Positions 25,079 through 37,155 of a stretch of 39,316 nucleotides of DNA are shown here, in pieces; the stretch's first letter is position 1, and every line of letters begins with the position of its first letter. The notes beneath the pieces were generated by a model that saw only the letters and a list, made by a program, of their open reading frames with translations, searched no databases and was not told the origin of the DNA. The position numbers and the translations under genes were made by a program. The stretch comes from Billgrantia azerbaijanica (lineage in GTDB: Bacteria > Pseudomonadota > Gammaproteobacteria > Pseudomonadales > Halomonadaceae), in NCBI GenBank assembly GCA_004551485.1, contig SBLD01000023.1:12812-52127 (forward strand). The letters run 5' to 3'.

Positions 25079-26314
25079 ATGGCTCGTAGAGTAGTGGTGA
25101 CCGGGCTGGGGCTGGTCACACCGGTGGGCAACACCGTCGAGGAGAGCTGGGAGAACATCCTGGCCGGCAAGAGCGGCATCGCCCCCATCGAGCATTTCGA
25201 TGCCAGTGGCTTCAACACCCGCTTCGGAGGGTCGGTCAAGGGCTTCGACATCAGCCCCTACCTGAACCCCAAGGATGCCCGCAAGATGGACCTGTTCATC
25301 CAGTACGGCATCGCCGCCGGGGCCCAGGCCATCAGTGATGCCGGCCTCGAATGTACCGAGGAGAATGCCGAGCGCATCGGGGTGGCGATCGGCTCGGGAA
25401 TCGGCGGGCTGCCGATGATCGAGCACAACCACAACGCCCTGAACAAGGGCGGGGCGCGGCGCATCTCGCCGTTCTTCGTGCCGGGCTCGATCATCAACAT
25501 GATCTCCGGCAACCTGGCCATCCAGCACGGCTTCCGCGGCCCCAACATCGCCATCACCACGGCCTGCACCACCGGCACCCACAACATCGGCTACAGCGCG
25601 CGCACCATCGCCTACGGCGATGCCGACGTGATGCTCTGCGGCGGCGCCGAGATGGCCACCACGCCGCTGGGGCTCGGCGGCTTCTCCGCCGCCCGGGCAC
25701 TCTCCACCCGCAACGACGACCCGGCGGCGGCCAGCCGCCCCTGGGACCGCGACCGTGACGGCTTCGTGCTCTCCGACGGTGCCGGCGTGCTGGTGCTCGA
25801 GGAGTACGAGCATGCCAAGGCGCGCGGTGCGACCATCTATGCCGAGCTCACCGGCTTCGGCATGAGCGACGATGCCTTCCACATGACCGCGCCGCCGGAA
25901 GACGGCAGCGGGGCGGCGCTCTCCATGCGCAACGCCCTTCGCGATGCGCGTATCGACCCGGCGGTCATCGACTACATCAACGCCCACGGGACCTCCACGC
26001 CGGCCGGCGACCTGGCCGAGACGCGCGCCATCAAGCAGGTGATGGGCGAGGCGGCGAACGGCGTGGCGGTGAGCTCCACCAAGTCGATGATCGGCCACCT
26101 GCTGGGTGCGGCCGGCGCCGTCGAGGCGGTGTTCTCGGTGCTGGCGATCCGCGATCAGGTGGTACCGCCGACCATCAACCTGGACAACCCCCAGGAGGGG
26201 TGCGACCTGGACTACGTGCCGCACACCGCCCGCGAGCGCCGGGTCGAGGTGGCGATGTCCAACTCCTTCGGCTTCGGCGGCACCAACGGCACCCTGGTGT
26301 TCGCCAAGGTGTGA
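25079..26314 (+). CDS. fabF: 3-oxoacyl-ACP synthase II
   Basis: The 411-residue condensing enzyme extends acyl-ACP with malonyl-ACP, including the palmitoleate to cis-vaccenate step. The Cys-His-His triad is visible: Cys163 in [15 protein letters not shown], His in [17 protein letters not shown], and His in [19 protein letters not shown]. The end is [17 protein letters not shown] 25079 has GGAGG upstream; an upstream TTG frame extension is unnecessary. The stop overlaps the pabC ATG by one base. Confidence 0.97.
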   Translation: MARRVVVTGLGLVTPVGNTVEESWENILAGKSGIAPIEHFDASGFNTRFGGSVKGFDISPYLNPKDARKMDLFIQYGIAAGAQAISDAGLECTEENAERIGVAIGSGIGGLPMIEHNHNALNKGGARRISPFFVPGSIINMISGNLAIQHGFRGPNIAITTACTTGTHNIGYSARTIAYGDADVMLCGGAEMATTPLGLGGFSAARALSTRNDDPAAASRPWDRDRDGFVLSDGAGVLVLEEYEHAKARGATIYAELTGFGMSDDAFHMTAPPEDGSGAALSMRNALRDARIDPAVIDYINAHGTSTPAGDLAETRAIKQVMGEAANGVAVSSTKSMIGHLLGAAGAVEAVFSVLAIRDQVVPPTINLDNPQEGCDLDYVPHTARERRVEVAMSNSFGFGGTNGTLVFAKV

Positions 26315-27135
26315 TGACCAGCGTGCGATATGGGGTCACCGCGGTGCCGCTGGACGACCGCGGCCTGGCCTACGGCGATGGTCTCTTCGAGACCGTGTTG
26401 CTGCGCGACGGCAAGCCGCTGCTGTGGGACGAGCACCTGGCGCGCCTGGCGCGCGGTTGTCATGCGCTGGGGATTCCGCTGCCGGCCGAGCACGACCTGG
26501 CCGCCGCCCTGGCCGAGGCGCCGTTGGGGCTCGCCGTGCTCAAGCTGGTCGTCACCCGCGGCAGCGGCGGGCGCGGCTACCGGCCGCCGCCCGCGCCCGA
26601 GCCGCGGCTCGGCTGGCAGGTCACGCCGTTCACACCCAACCGCAACGCCTGGCGCGACGGAGTGCGGGTGCGCCATTGCCGCCTGCGCCTGGGCATCCAG
26701 CCGGCGCTGGCCGGCCTCAAGCACCTTGGTCGCCTGGAGAACGTACTGGCGCGCGCCGAGTGGGACGATCCCGCGGTGGCCGAGGGACTGCTCTGCGACA
26801 GCGACGGGGTGCTGGTGGAGGCCACCGCCATGAACCTGTTCTGGCAGCGTGAGGGGGGGCTGGAGACGCCACGCCTCGAACGCTGCGGAGTGGCCGGCAC
26901 CCTGCGCGATGCCCTGTGCGAACGCCTCGCCATCGCCGAGGTGACGGCCGGCCCGGAGGTCTTGCGCGAGGCCGAGGCGGTGTGGGTGGGCAACTCCGTG
27001 CAGGGCCTGTGGCCGCTCGTACGCCTGGATGACGCCGAAGGACGGGAACTGGCCCGCTGGACGCTCGGTGCCGCGCACCGGGGCCTGCAGGCCGAAGCCC
27101 ATGGCCTGCTGGGCTACCCCGCCTTCACGGCCTGA
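26314..27135 (+). CDS. pabC: Aminodeoxychorismate lyase
   Basis: The 273-residue PLP fold-type IV enzyme releases pyruvate from 4-amino-4-deoxychorismate to give p-aminobenzoate for folate. It has the DRGLAYGDGLFETVLLRDG start typical of PabC, the PLP Lys in GLKHLGRLENVLARAEW near residue 141, and the PLP-phosphate region LVEATAMNLFW. The C-terminus has VWVGNSVQGLWPL. ATG 26314 overlaps the fabF stop (TGATG). Relatives include D-amino acid and branched-chain transaminases, but position between fabF and mltG matches E. coli pabC. Confidence 0.93.
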   Translation: MTSVRYGVTAVPLDDRGLAYGDGLFETVLLRDGKPLLWDEHLARLARGCHALGIPLPAEHDLAAALAEAPLGLAVLKLVVTRGSGGRGYRPPPAPEPRLGWQVTPFTPNRNAWRDGVRVRHCRLRLGIQPALAGLKHLGRLENVLARAEWDDPAVAEGLLCDSDGVLVEATAMNLFWQREGGLETPRLERCGVAGTLRDALCERLAIAEVTAGPEVLREAEAVWVGNSVQGLWPLVRLDDAEGRELARWTLGAAHRGLQAEAHGLLGYPAFTA

Positions 27136-27148
27136 ACGAGGAGATTGC

Positions 27149-28855
<1,707 letters not shown>

Positions 28856-28856
<1 letters not shown>

Positions 28857-29854
28857 TGTCCGAGGCCGCGGCCGTCGCCGCTCCGCTGCCCTGGCAGCGG
28901 CCGCTGTGGCAGCGCTACCTGGCGTTGCAGCGCTCGGGGCGATTGCCCCATGCGCTGCTGCTCTCCGGGCCCCACGGACTCGGCAAGCAGCAGTTGGCCG
29001 AGGCGCTGATCGCCCACCTGCTGTGCGCCACGCCGGGCGAGGTCGCCTGCGGCGAGTGCCACGCCTGCCGCATGGTCGCGGCCGGCTATCACCCCGACCT
29101 GCGCCGGGTGGCGCCGGAGGAGGGCAAGCGCCAGATCCGCATCGACCCGATCCGCGAGATCAACGCCTTCGTGGCGCAGACGGCCCAGCAGGGCGGCCAT
29201 CGCGTGGTGGTCCTCGCCCCGGCCGAGGCGATGAACGTGGCCGCGGCCAACGCCCTGCTCAAGAGCCTCGAGGAGCCGGGCCACCGCACCCAGTTCGTGC
29301 TGCTCGCCGACGTGCCGTCGCGCATGCTGGCCACCATCCGTTCGCGCTGCCAGCACTGGAGCCTGCCCCAGCCGGCGCCGGAGACGAGCGTGGCCTGGTT
29401 GGCCGAGCGGCTGGGCAGCGAGGAGGAAGCGCGTTTCTGGTGGCAGGTCTCGGGCGGACTGCCGCTGCTCGCCGAGGAGCTCGCCGCCCCCGCGGCGCGT
29501 GCCCTGCGCCAGCAGCTCCACGAGACCTTCGATGCCCTGGTGCGCGGTGCCGAACCGGTGGCCGAGGCGGCGCGCCTCGATCGCCAGTCCGTGGAGGCGA
29601 TCCTGTGGTACGGTATCGCCTGGCTCGAGGACCTGATCCGCCTGGGAATCTCCGGCGACGGGGCGCGCGTGCGCAACCCCGATCTCCTGCCGCTCTATCG
29701 CCAGGCGGTGAAGAACGCCCGGGTCCGCGACTGGTTCCGCCTGCTCGACTACGCCCGCGAACAGCGCCGGCTGCTGGCCGCGGGTGGCAACCCCAATCCC
29801 CAGCTGGTGCTCGAGGCCTGGCTGGTCCGCTGGTCGGCCCTGCTGCGATCCTGA
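28856..29854 (+). CDS. holB: DNA polymerase III delta' subunit
   Basis: The 332-residue AAA+ clamp-loader subunit helps load the beta clamp. It has LLLSGPHGLGKQQLAEAL (a P-loop-like segment), a zinc module with Cys residues in LLCATPGEVACGECHACRM, and ANALLKSLEEPGHRTQFVLL followed by the sensor region SRMLATIRSRCQHW. Its C-terminal collar domain is helical. ATG 28856 overlaps the tmk stop; a GTG at 28841 is an alternative start five codons earlier with a GAGGAG upstream. The tmk-holB order matches E. coli. Confidence 0.93.
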
Positions 29855-29881
29855 CGCGGGGCGAAAGGGAGGGAGACACCC

Positions 29882-30217
29882 ATGGCTGCGCAGAAGGCCC
29901 TGTCGCTGACCATCCAGGACAAGCAGACACTGCTCTCCGCCTACATGCCGCTGCTCGAGCGGGGCGGTATCTTCGTGCCCACCCGTGAACGCTACGACCT
30001 GGGCCAGGAGGTCTACCTGCTGCTCACCCTGCCCGGCGACAGCGAGCGGGTGCCGGTGACCGGCCAGGTGGTGTGGGTGTCCCCCGACGGCGTGGCCGGC
30101 CGCCGCGTGCCGGGCATCGGCATCCACTTCAGCCCCGAGGACCAAGCGGTGCGCGACCGCATCGAGACGCTGCTGGCCGGCCACCTCGACAAGGGCGCAC
30201 CGACTTATACGCTATGA
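29882..30217 (+). CDS. pilZ: PilZ-domain protein, type IV pilus PilZ type
   Basis: The 111-residue PilZ-fold protein has LSLTIQDKQTLLSAYMPLL and GGIFVPTRERYDLGQEV, then VTGQVVWVSPDGVAGRR and VPGIGIHFSPED. This matches founding PilZ of Pseudomonas type IV pili, which works with PilF/PilB and FimX-type partners. The RxxxR and D/NxSxxG c-di-GMP-binding motifs are missing, as in that founding member. No other pilus gene is here; holB-pilZ-tatD is a conserved order. The last four bases overlap tatD (ATGA). Confidence 0.9.
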   Translation: MAAQKALSLTIQDKQTLLSAYMPLLERGGIFVPTRERYDLGQEVYLLLTLPGDSERVPVTGQVVWVSPDGVAGRRVPGIGIHFSPEDQAVRDRIETLLAGHLDKGAPTYTL

Positions 30218-31074
30218 ATCATTACCCTATGTTCGTCGACTCCCACTGCCATCTCGACCGCCTCGATCCCGCCACCCACGGCGGTGACCTGGACGCCACC
30301 CTCGACGCCGCGCGCGAGCGCGGGGTGCGCCAGTTCCTGGCCATCGGCGTCACCCTGGAGGAGGTGCCGGGCATCGCCGCCATCGCCCGCCGCCACGCCG
30401 ACGTGGCGATCTCCGCCGGCCTCCACCCGCTCTATCGGGTGGACGAGGAGCCGAGCATCGCCGCGATCCGCGAGACCGCCGAGCGCTATGGCGCCGTGGC
30501 CATCGGCGAGTGCGGGCTCGACTACCATTACCTGGACAAGTCGCCGGACAAGGTGCCGCCCCGCGAGGTGCAGCGCGAGCGCTTCCGCCGCCAGCTGATC
30601 GCCGCCACCGAGCTCGAGCTGCCGGTGATCATCCATACCCGCGAGGCCCGCGACGAGACCCTGGCACTGATCCGCGAGCACACCGACCCGGCGATCGGCG
30701 GAGTGGTGCACTGCTTCACCGAGGACCTCGACATGGCACGCGAGGCGGTGCGCCACGGCTTCTACATCTCGCTCTCCGGCATCGTCACCTTCCGCAATGC
30801 CGCAGCCCTGCGCGAGGTGGCGCGCCGGCTGCCGCTGGACCGACTGCTGATCGAGACCGACAGCCCCTACCTGGCGCCGGTGCCGCATCGCGGCAAGCCC
30901 AACCAGCCCGCCTGGGTGGTGGAGGTCGCCGAGTGCATCGCCGCCGAGCGCGGCATCAGCGTCGACGAGGTGGCCATGCAGACCACCGCCAACTTCTACC
31001 GCCTGTTCCGCGCCGCCGCCCCCGAGGCGCCCGCCGAGATTCGCGAGGCCCTGGCCGGTGCCGGCCTGATCTGA
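30214..31074 (+). CDS. TatD family metal-dependent hydrolase (YcfH-like)
   Basis: The 286-residue TIM-barrel amidohydrolase resembles E. coli YcfH. Metal ligands are seen in VDSHCHLDRLD, IGECGLDYHY near residue 103, IIHTREARDETLALI, GVVHCFTEDLDMA, and LIETDSPYLAPVPHRGKPNQ. TatD proteins act as 3'-5' nucleases or D-aminoacyl-tRNA related deacylases; the substrate of this one is not known. ATG 30214 overlaps the pilZ stop; ATG 30229 would cut five residues and is closer to the family start. The gene follows holB as in E. coli ycfH. Confidence 0.92.
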   Translation: MNHYPMFVDSHCHLDRLDPATHGGDLDATLDAARERGVRQFLAIGVTLEEVPGIAAIARRHADVAISAGLHPLYRVDEEPSIAAIRETAERYGAVAIGECGLDYHYLDKSPDKVPPREVQRERFRRQLIAATELELPVIIHTREARDETLALIREHTDPAIGGVVHCFTEDLDMAREAVRHGFYISLSGIVTFRNAAALREVARRLPLDRLLIETDSPYLAPVPHRGKPNQPAWVVEVAECIAAERGISVDEVAMQTTANFYRLFRAAAPEAPAEIREALAGAGLI

Positions 31075-31104
31075 GTGGAGCAAGTCGCCCTGGAGGGACG
31101 CGCC

Positions 31105-31656
31105 ATGAACCTGGAACCGCTGCTGGCCCGTATCGAGCCGTGGGGCGAGGTCCCGCCCGTGGAGCGGTGGCATCCCGAGCGCATCGGCGAGATGGACCTC
31201 GAGATCGCCGCCGACGGGCGCTGGAGTCACGAGGGCACGGCGATCGCCCGGCCGCGTCTGGTGCGCCTGCTCTCCACCATCCTGCGCCGCGAGGCGGACG
31301 GCTACTACTACTTGGTGACGCCGGAGGAGAAGCAGCGCATCCGGGTGGTCGACCGGCCCTTCGTGATCGTCGATGCCGATCCCGACGCCGACGGCTGGTG
31401 GCTCGTCACCAACGTCGGCGACCGGGTGCGCCTCGGCGCCGAGCACCGCTTCACCGTCACGATCACGCCCGACGGGGCGGCCGTGCCCGAGGTGCCGGTG
31501 CGCTTCGGGCTCGACGCACGCCTGGGGCGCAACCTCTTCTATCGCCTGGTGGACGCCGCCGAGGCGCGCCCCGACGAGGACGGCAGCGTCACGCTGGGGC
31601 TCGTCAGCGACGGTGTCTGGCAGCCGCTGGGCCGGCTGCCGGCCGAGGACGCATGA
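31105..31656 (+). CDS. DUF1285 domain protein
   Basis: This 183-residue protein of unknown function is from the DUF1285 family. Visible conserved parts are PPVERWHPERIGEMDLEI, ADGRWSHEGTAIARPRLVRL, YYLVTPEEKQRIRVVD and RLGRNLFYRLVD. There is no signal peptide or membrane segment. GGAGGG sits at ideal distance from ATG 31105; a GTG at 31075 directly after tatD would add ten residues. Its stop overlaps the helicase start by four bases. From memory, a DUF1285 gene also follows tatD in Pseudomonas. Confidence 0.85.
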   Translation: MNLEPLLARIEPWGEVPPVERWHPERIGEMDLEIAADGRWSHEGTAIARPRLVRLLSTILRREADGYYYLVTPEEKQRIRVVDRPFVIVDADPDADGWWLVTNVGDRVRLGAEHRFTVTITPDGAAVPEVPVRFGLDARLGRNLFYRLVDAAEARPDEDGSVTLGLVSDGVWQPLGRLPAEDA

Positions 31657-33854
31657 GGCTCACCGCCGAGCAGCGCGCGGTGGTCGAGCACGGCGCCGGC
31701 CATGCCCGGGTGGCGGCGGTGGCCGGCTCCGGCAAGACCACCACCCTGGTCGCCCGGGTGCTGCACCTGCTGGCGCGTGGCGTTGCGCCATCGCGCCTGC
31801 TGGTGCTGATGTTCAACCGCTCGGCCCGCGAGGATTTCCAGGCGCGGCTGGCCGCCCTGGCGCCGCCGGGGCAGCGCCTGCCCGACGTGCGTACCTTCCA
31901 CTCCCTGGGCCACCGCCTCACCGCCAGCCTGACTCGCTGGGGGGCGCTGGCGCCGCGCGAGCTGCTGGCCGCCGACTGGCAGGTGGAGCGGTTGCTGCGC
32001 CAGGCGACCTGGCAGGCCCTGGCCGACGACCCCGAGCGCCGCGAGGCGGCGCTGGAGGCCGACACCCTCGAGGCCCTGGCGCACTTCTGCGGCCTGGTGA
32101 AGGCCGAGATGAGCGCCCCGGACGCACTCTACGAGCGCCTCGAGCTGGGCGAGGAGACCGGCCACTTCGTCGACGCCTTCGCGCGACTCGAGGCGCTGCT
32201 CGCCGAGCACGCCCTGATGACCTACTCGGACCTGCTCTACCGCCCGCTGCGTGCGCTGGAGGCGGATGCGACGCTGGCCGCGCGGGTGCAGGGCTTTCTC
32301 GACCACGTCATCATCGACGAGTATCAGGACATCAACCAGGCGCAGCTGCGCCTGCTCGCCACCCTGGCCGGACGCGACGCCGCGGTGATGGCGGTGGGCG
32401 ACGCCAACCAGTGCATCTACGAGTGGCGCGGGGCCCACCCCGACACCATGCGCGAGCACTTCACCGCCACCTTCGGCGCGGCCACCGACTACCCGCTCTC
32501 CACCACCTTCCGCCACGGCCATGCCCTGGCGCTGGCGGCCAACCACGCCATCGCCGCCAACCGCCGGCGCCCCGACCAGCTCTGCCTGGCCGCCCCCGAT
32601 ACCCCCGCTACCCGCCTCGCCGTGGGCGTGGGGCGGGCGCCACTGCTCGAGGCGCTGGCCGACTGGCAGCGCGACGGGCGGCGTCTCGACGAGGCCTGCC
32701 TGCTGGTGCGCAGTTGGGCGCTCTCGGTGCCGCTGCAACTGGCGCTGCTGCAGGCGGGCGTGCCGTTCCGCCTCGCCCGCGAGGACCGCTTCGTCTTCCG
32801 CCTGCCGCTGGTCCAGGCGCTGGCCGGCTACCTGCGCCTGTCGCGCCACCCCGCCCTGCTCGGCGACCCGGCCCTGGTGCAGCGCCTGCTGGAGCAGCCG
32901 ACGCCCTTCGTGGCCCGCGAACGGCTGGCGGCCCTGGCGCGCCGGCTCGCCGAGACCCAGGCCTTTCCCGAGCGCCACGACCCCCTGCTCGCCGACCTCA
33001 AGGCGCTTCCGCGGCGCAACCTCAAGCGCCGCTGGGCGTTGCTCTGCGAACTGCCCCGGCTCGGCCGTTGGCCGCCGGCACGCCTGCTCGCCCACGTGGT
33101 GGAGCGGCTGGAGGCCGACAAGGTGCTCAGGCGGGCGGCGGCACGCCGCGACAAGGGCGAGGAGGACGTGCGCCTGCTCGACGTGCTGGTCGAGCAGGCC
33201 GGCGAGGCGCGCGACCTCGAGGCCTTCATCGAGTTGCTCGAGCGTCCGGTGGAGAACCACGACGACGGCGTGCTGATCACCACGGTGCACGGCGCCAAGG
33301 GGCTGGAGTGGCCGCTGGTGGCGCTGGGCAGCGTCAACGAGGGCGACTTCCCCCACTACGGTCGCGACAACCCGCTGACCGCCGAGCGCCTGGAGGAGGA
33401 GCGGCGGCTCTTCTACGTGGCCATCACCCGCGCCCGGGAGCGCCTGCTGGTGCTGCACGACGCGGGCGAGCATCGCCCCAGCCGCTTCCTCGCCGAGAGC
33501 GCCTGGCAGGAGTGCCAGCGCGTTGCCGCGCGCCTTGCCGAGGAGGATGCGGCGGGGCCGCCGCTGACGGTCTCCGATCCCACCCTGGTCGGCCGCTACC
33601 TGACGGCACTGGGCCGCTCGCTGCCGCTGGAGCCGGCACGCCAGCCTGACGCGCCCAGTGCCGAGCACGCGGCGGCCGAGGCGTTCAGTGTCGGTCAGCG
33701 GCTGCGCCATGCCGTCTTCGGCGAGGGGGAGATTGCCGTGGTGGAGGGGGACCCGGCCAACCCGGTGATCGAGGTGCGCTTCCGCCAGGCCGGCCGGCGC
33801 CGGCTGATCGCCCGCCGCGCGCCCATCGAACTGCTGGGCGCGTCGCCGGCATGA
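31653..33854 (+). CDS. UvrD/Rep-family DNA helicase with Tudor-like C-terminal domain
   Basis: The 733-residue superfamily 1 helicase has all core motifs: Q-motif LTAEQRAVVEHGAG, Walker A AVAGSGKTTTLVARV, Ia LMFNRSAREDFQ, Walker B HVIIDEYQDINQAQLRLL, III VGDANQCIYEWRGAH, IV TTFRHGHALA, V TTVHGAKGLEWPLVALG and VI EERRLFYVAITRARERL. The last 55 residues (FSVGQRLRHAVFGEGEIAVV to RRAPIELL) resemble the C-terminal Tudor-like domain of PcrA and UvrD, which contacts RNA polymerase. It is smaller than UvrD or Rep, and the 1B/2B insertions look short and divergent. The role in repair, replication or recombination is unknown. It is in a coupled overlap with DUF1285. Confidence 0.9.
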   Translation: MRLTAEQRAVVEHGAGHARVAAVAGSGKTTTLVARVLHLLARGVAPSRLLVLMFNRSAREDFQARLAALAPPGQRLPDVRTFHSLGHRLTASLTRWGALAPRELLAADWQVERLLRQATWQALADDPERREAALEADTLEALAHFCGLVKAEMSAPDALYERLELGEETGHFVDAFARLEALLAEHALMTYSDLLYRPLRALEADATLAARVQGFLDHVIIDEYQDINQAQLRLLATLAGRDAAVMAVGDANQCIYEWRGAHPDTMREHFTATFGAATDYPLSTTFRHGHALALAANHAIAANRRRPDQLCLAAPDTPATRLAVGVGRAPLLEALADWQRDGRRLDEACLLVRSWALSVPLQLALLQAGVPFRLAREDRFVFRLPLVQALAGYLRLSRHPALLGDPALVQRLLEQPTPFVARERLAALARRLAETQAFPERHDPLLADLKALPRRNLKRRWALLCELPRLGRWPPARLLAHVVERLEADKVLRRAAARRDKGEEDVRLLDVLVEQAGEARDLEAFIELLERPVENHDDGVLITTVHGAKGLEWPLVALGSVNEGDFPHYGRDNPLTAERLEEERRLFYVAITRARERLLVLHDAGEHRPSRFLAESAWQECQRVAARLAEEDAAGPPLTVSDPTLVGRYLTALGRSLPLEPARQPDAPSAEHAAAEAFSVGQRLRHAVFGEGEIAVVEGDPANPVIEVRFRQAGRRRLIARRAPIELLGASPA

Positions 33855-33945
33855 GAAGACGTCGCCCGCGCCCGCGACCCTGCTAGGCTTGTCCGAATAC
33901 GGCCCGCCGCCCGATGCCATTGAGACCAATCCCAGGAGCCCGATC

Positions 33946-35813
<1,868 letters not shown>

Positions 35814-35823
35814 AGAGGATGGC

Positions 35824-36924
35824 ATGGAATTCATCGACCTTGCCGCCCAGCGGGCGCGTCTCAAGCCGCAGCTCGAGGCCGCCGTCGCGGCCGTGATGGC
35901 CCACGGCCGCTACGTGCTGGGCCCGGAGGTTGCGGAACTGGAGCGGCGCCTGGCCGAACGCCTCGGGGTAGCCCACTGCATTGGCTGCGCCAGCGGCACC
36001 GATGCGCTGCAGATTGCGCTGCGGGGGCTCGGGATCGGTCCCGCCGACGAAGTGATCGTGCCGGCGTTCAGCTTCATCGCCAGCGCGGCTTGCGTGCGCC
36101 TGGTCGGGGCACGCCCCGTCTACGTCGACATCGAGCCGCGGACCTGTCTTCTGGCCCCCGGTGGCCTGGAGGCGGCAATCACGCCGCGTACCCGCGCCAT
36201 CCTGCCGGTGTCGCTGTTCGGCCAGTGCGCCGACATGGAGGCGATCGCGGCGGTGGCCGAGCGCCACGGCCTGGCGGTGGTGGAGGACGCCGCCCAGAGC
36301 TTCGGCGCCACTCGCCACGGCCGTCCCTCGGGGGCACTCACCCGCCTCGCCACCACCAGTTTCTTTCCCAGCAAGCCGCTCGGCGCCTATGGCGACGGCG
36401 GGGCGCTGTTCACCGACGACGACGACCTCGCCGCAGCGCTGCGCAGCATCGCCCGTCACGGCGAGATGGACGCCTGCCGTCACGGGCGCCTGGGCATGAA
36501 CAGCCGCCTCGATACCCTCCAGGCGGCGGTACTGCTGGTGAAGCTTGCGGTCTTCGACGACGAGCTCGCGCGACGCCGCGCCGTGGCCGAGCGCTACGAC
36601 CGCCTGCTGGCGCCACTCGCCGTCACCCGGCCGGCGCTGGCACCAGGTAATACCAGCGTCCACGCCCAGTACAGCATCCAGCTCGCCGGGCGCGACGCGG
36701 TCCGCGCGCGCCTGGTCGAGGCCGGCATCCCCACCGCCGTCCACTATCCCGCGCCGCTCTACCGCCAGCCGGCGGTGGCCGACCCGACGTGTCGGCTGGC
36801 GGCCTGCGAGGCGGTCAGCGCGCGGATCCTCTGCCTGCCGATGCACCCCTACCTGAAGGAAGAGCAGCAGGAGCGGGTGGCCGAGGCGCTGGCCACGGCC
36901 CTGGAGGCCGAGGGGGGCGCCTGA
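35824..36924 (+). CDS. wlbC: UDP-3-oxo-GlcNAcA aminotransferase (WlbC/WbpE-like), DegT family
   Basis: The 366-residue PLP-dependent sugar aminotransferase (DegT/DnrJ/EryC1) converts the 3-keto product of WlbA to UDP-2-acetamido-3-amino-2,3-dideoxyglucuronate, with glutamate as donor. It has FIDLAAQRARLKPQLEAA, GCASGTDALQIALRGLGI, VIVPAFSFIASAACVRL, VVEDAAQSFGA, and the PLP Lys near residue 184 in SFFPSKPLGAYGDGG. The C-terminus has IPTAVHYPAPLYRQPA and CLPMHPYLKEEQ. It follows wlbA by ten bases. Other DegT enzymes look alike, but its pairing with wlbA decides the call. Confidence 0.9.
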   Translation: MEFIDLAAQRARLKPQLEAAVAAVMAHGRYVLGPEVAELERRLAERLGVAHCIGCASGTDALQIALRGLGIGPADEVIVPAFSFIASAACVRLVGARPVYVDIEPRTCLLAPGGLEAAITPRTRAILPVSLFGQCADMEAIAAVAERHGLAVVEDAAQSFGATRHGRPSGALTRLATTSFFPSKPLGAYGDGGALFTDDDDLAAALRSIARHGEMDACRHGRLGMNSRLDTLQAAVLLVKLAVFDDELARRRAVAERYDRLLAPLAVTRPALAPGNTSVHAQYSIQLAGRDAVRARLVEAGIPTAVHYPAPLYRQPAVADPTCRLAACEAVSARILCLPMHPYLKEEQQERVAEALATALEAEGGA

Positions 36925-36930
36925 ATGAGG

Positions 36931-36954
36931 CGGGGCCTGCGATGGCAGGCCCCG
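36931..36954 (+). terminator. Hairpin after wlbC
   Basis: A perfect 10-bp stem (36931-36940 with 36945-36954, CGGGGCCTGC / GCAGGCCCCG) and the loop GATG lie six bases after the wlbC stop. It has no T-run, so it may depend on Rho or protect the 3' end. The remaining 200 bases up to the etf-QO stop have no clear gene; a small CCTAT-N5-ATAGG repeat sits at 37036-37050. Confidence 0.6.
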
Positions 36955-37155
36955 AGGGAAACGCTGCAAAAATGTCTGCGCGGGCGAATCACTGCGTTGC
37001 GCGGTGCTGGTGCGCCAGCCCGGTCGAAATCCTCACCTATACCCCATAGGCTCCGGCTTCTGTGCTCCGTGCGCCTTGTGGTTCATTCGGGGGCGCCTAG
37101 CCCGCTCGCCGATTTATTCAGCGTTTCCCGGTGGCGAGTGGCGCCGCGTCGGCGC

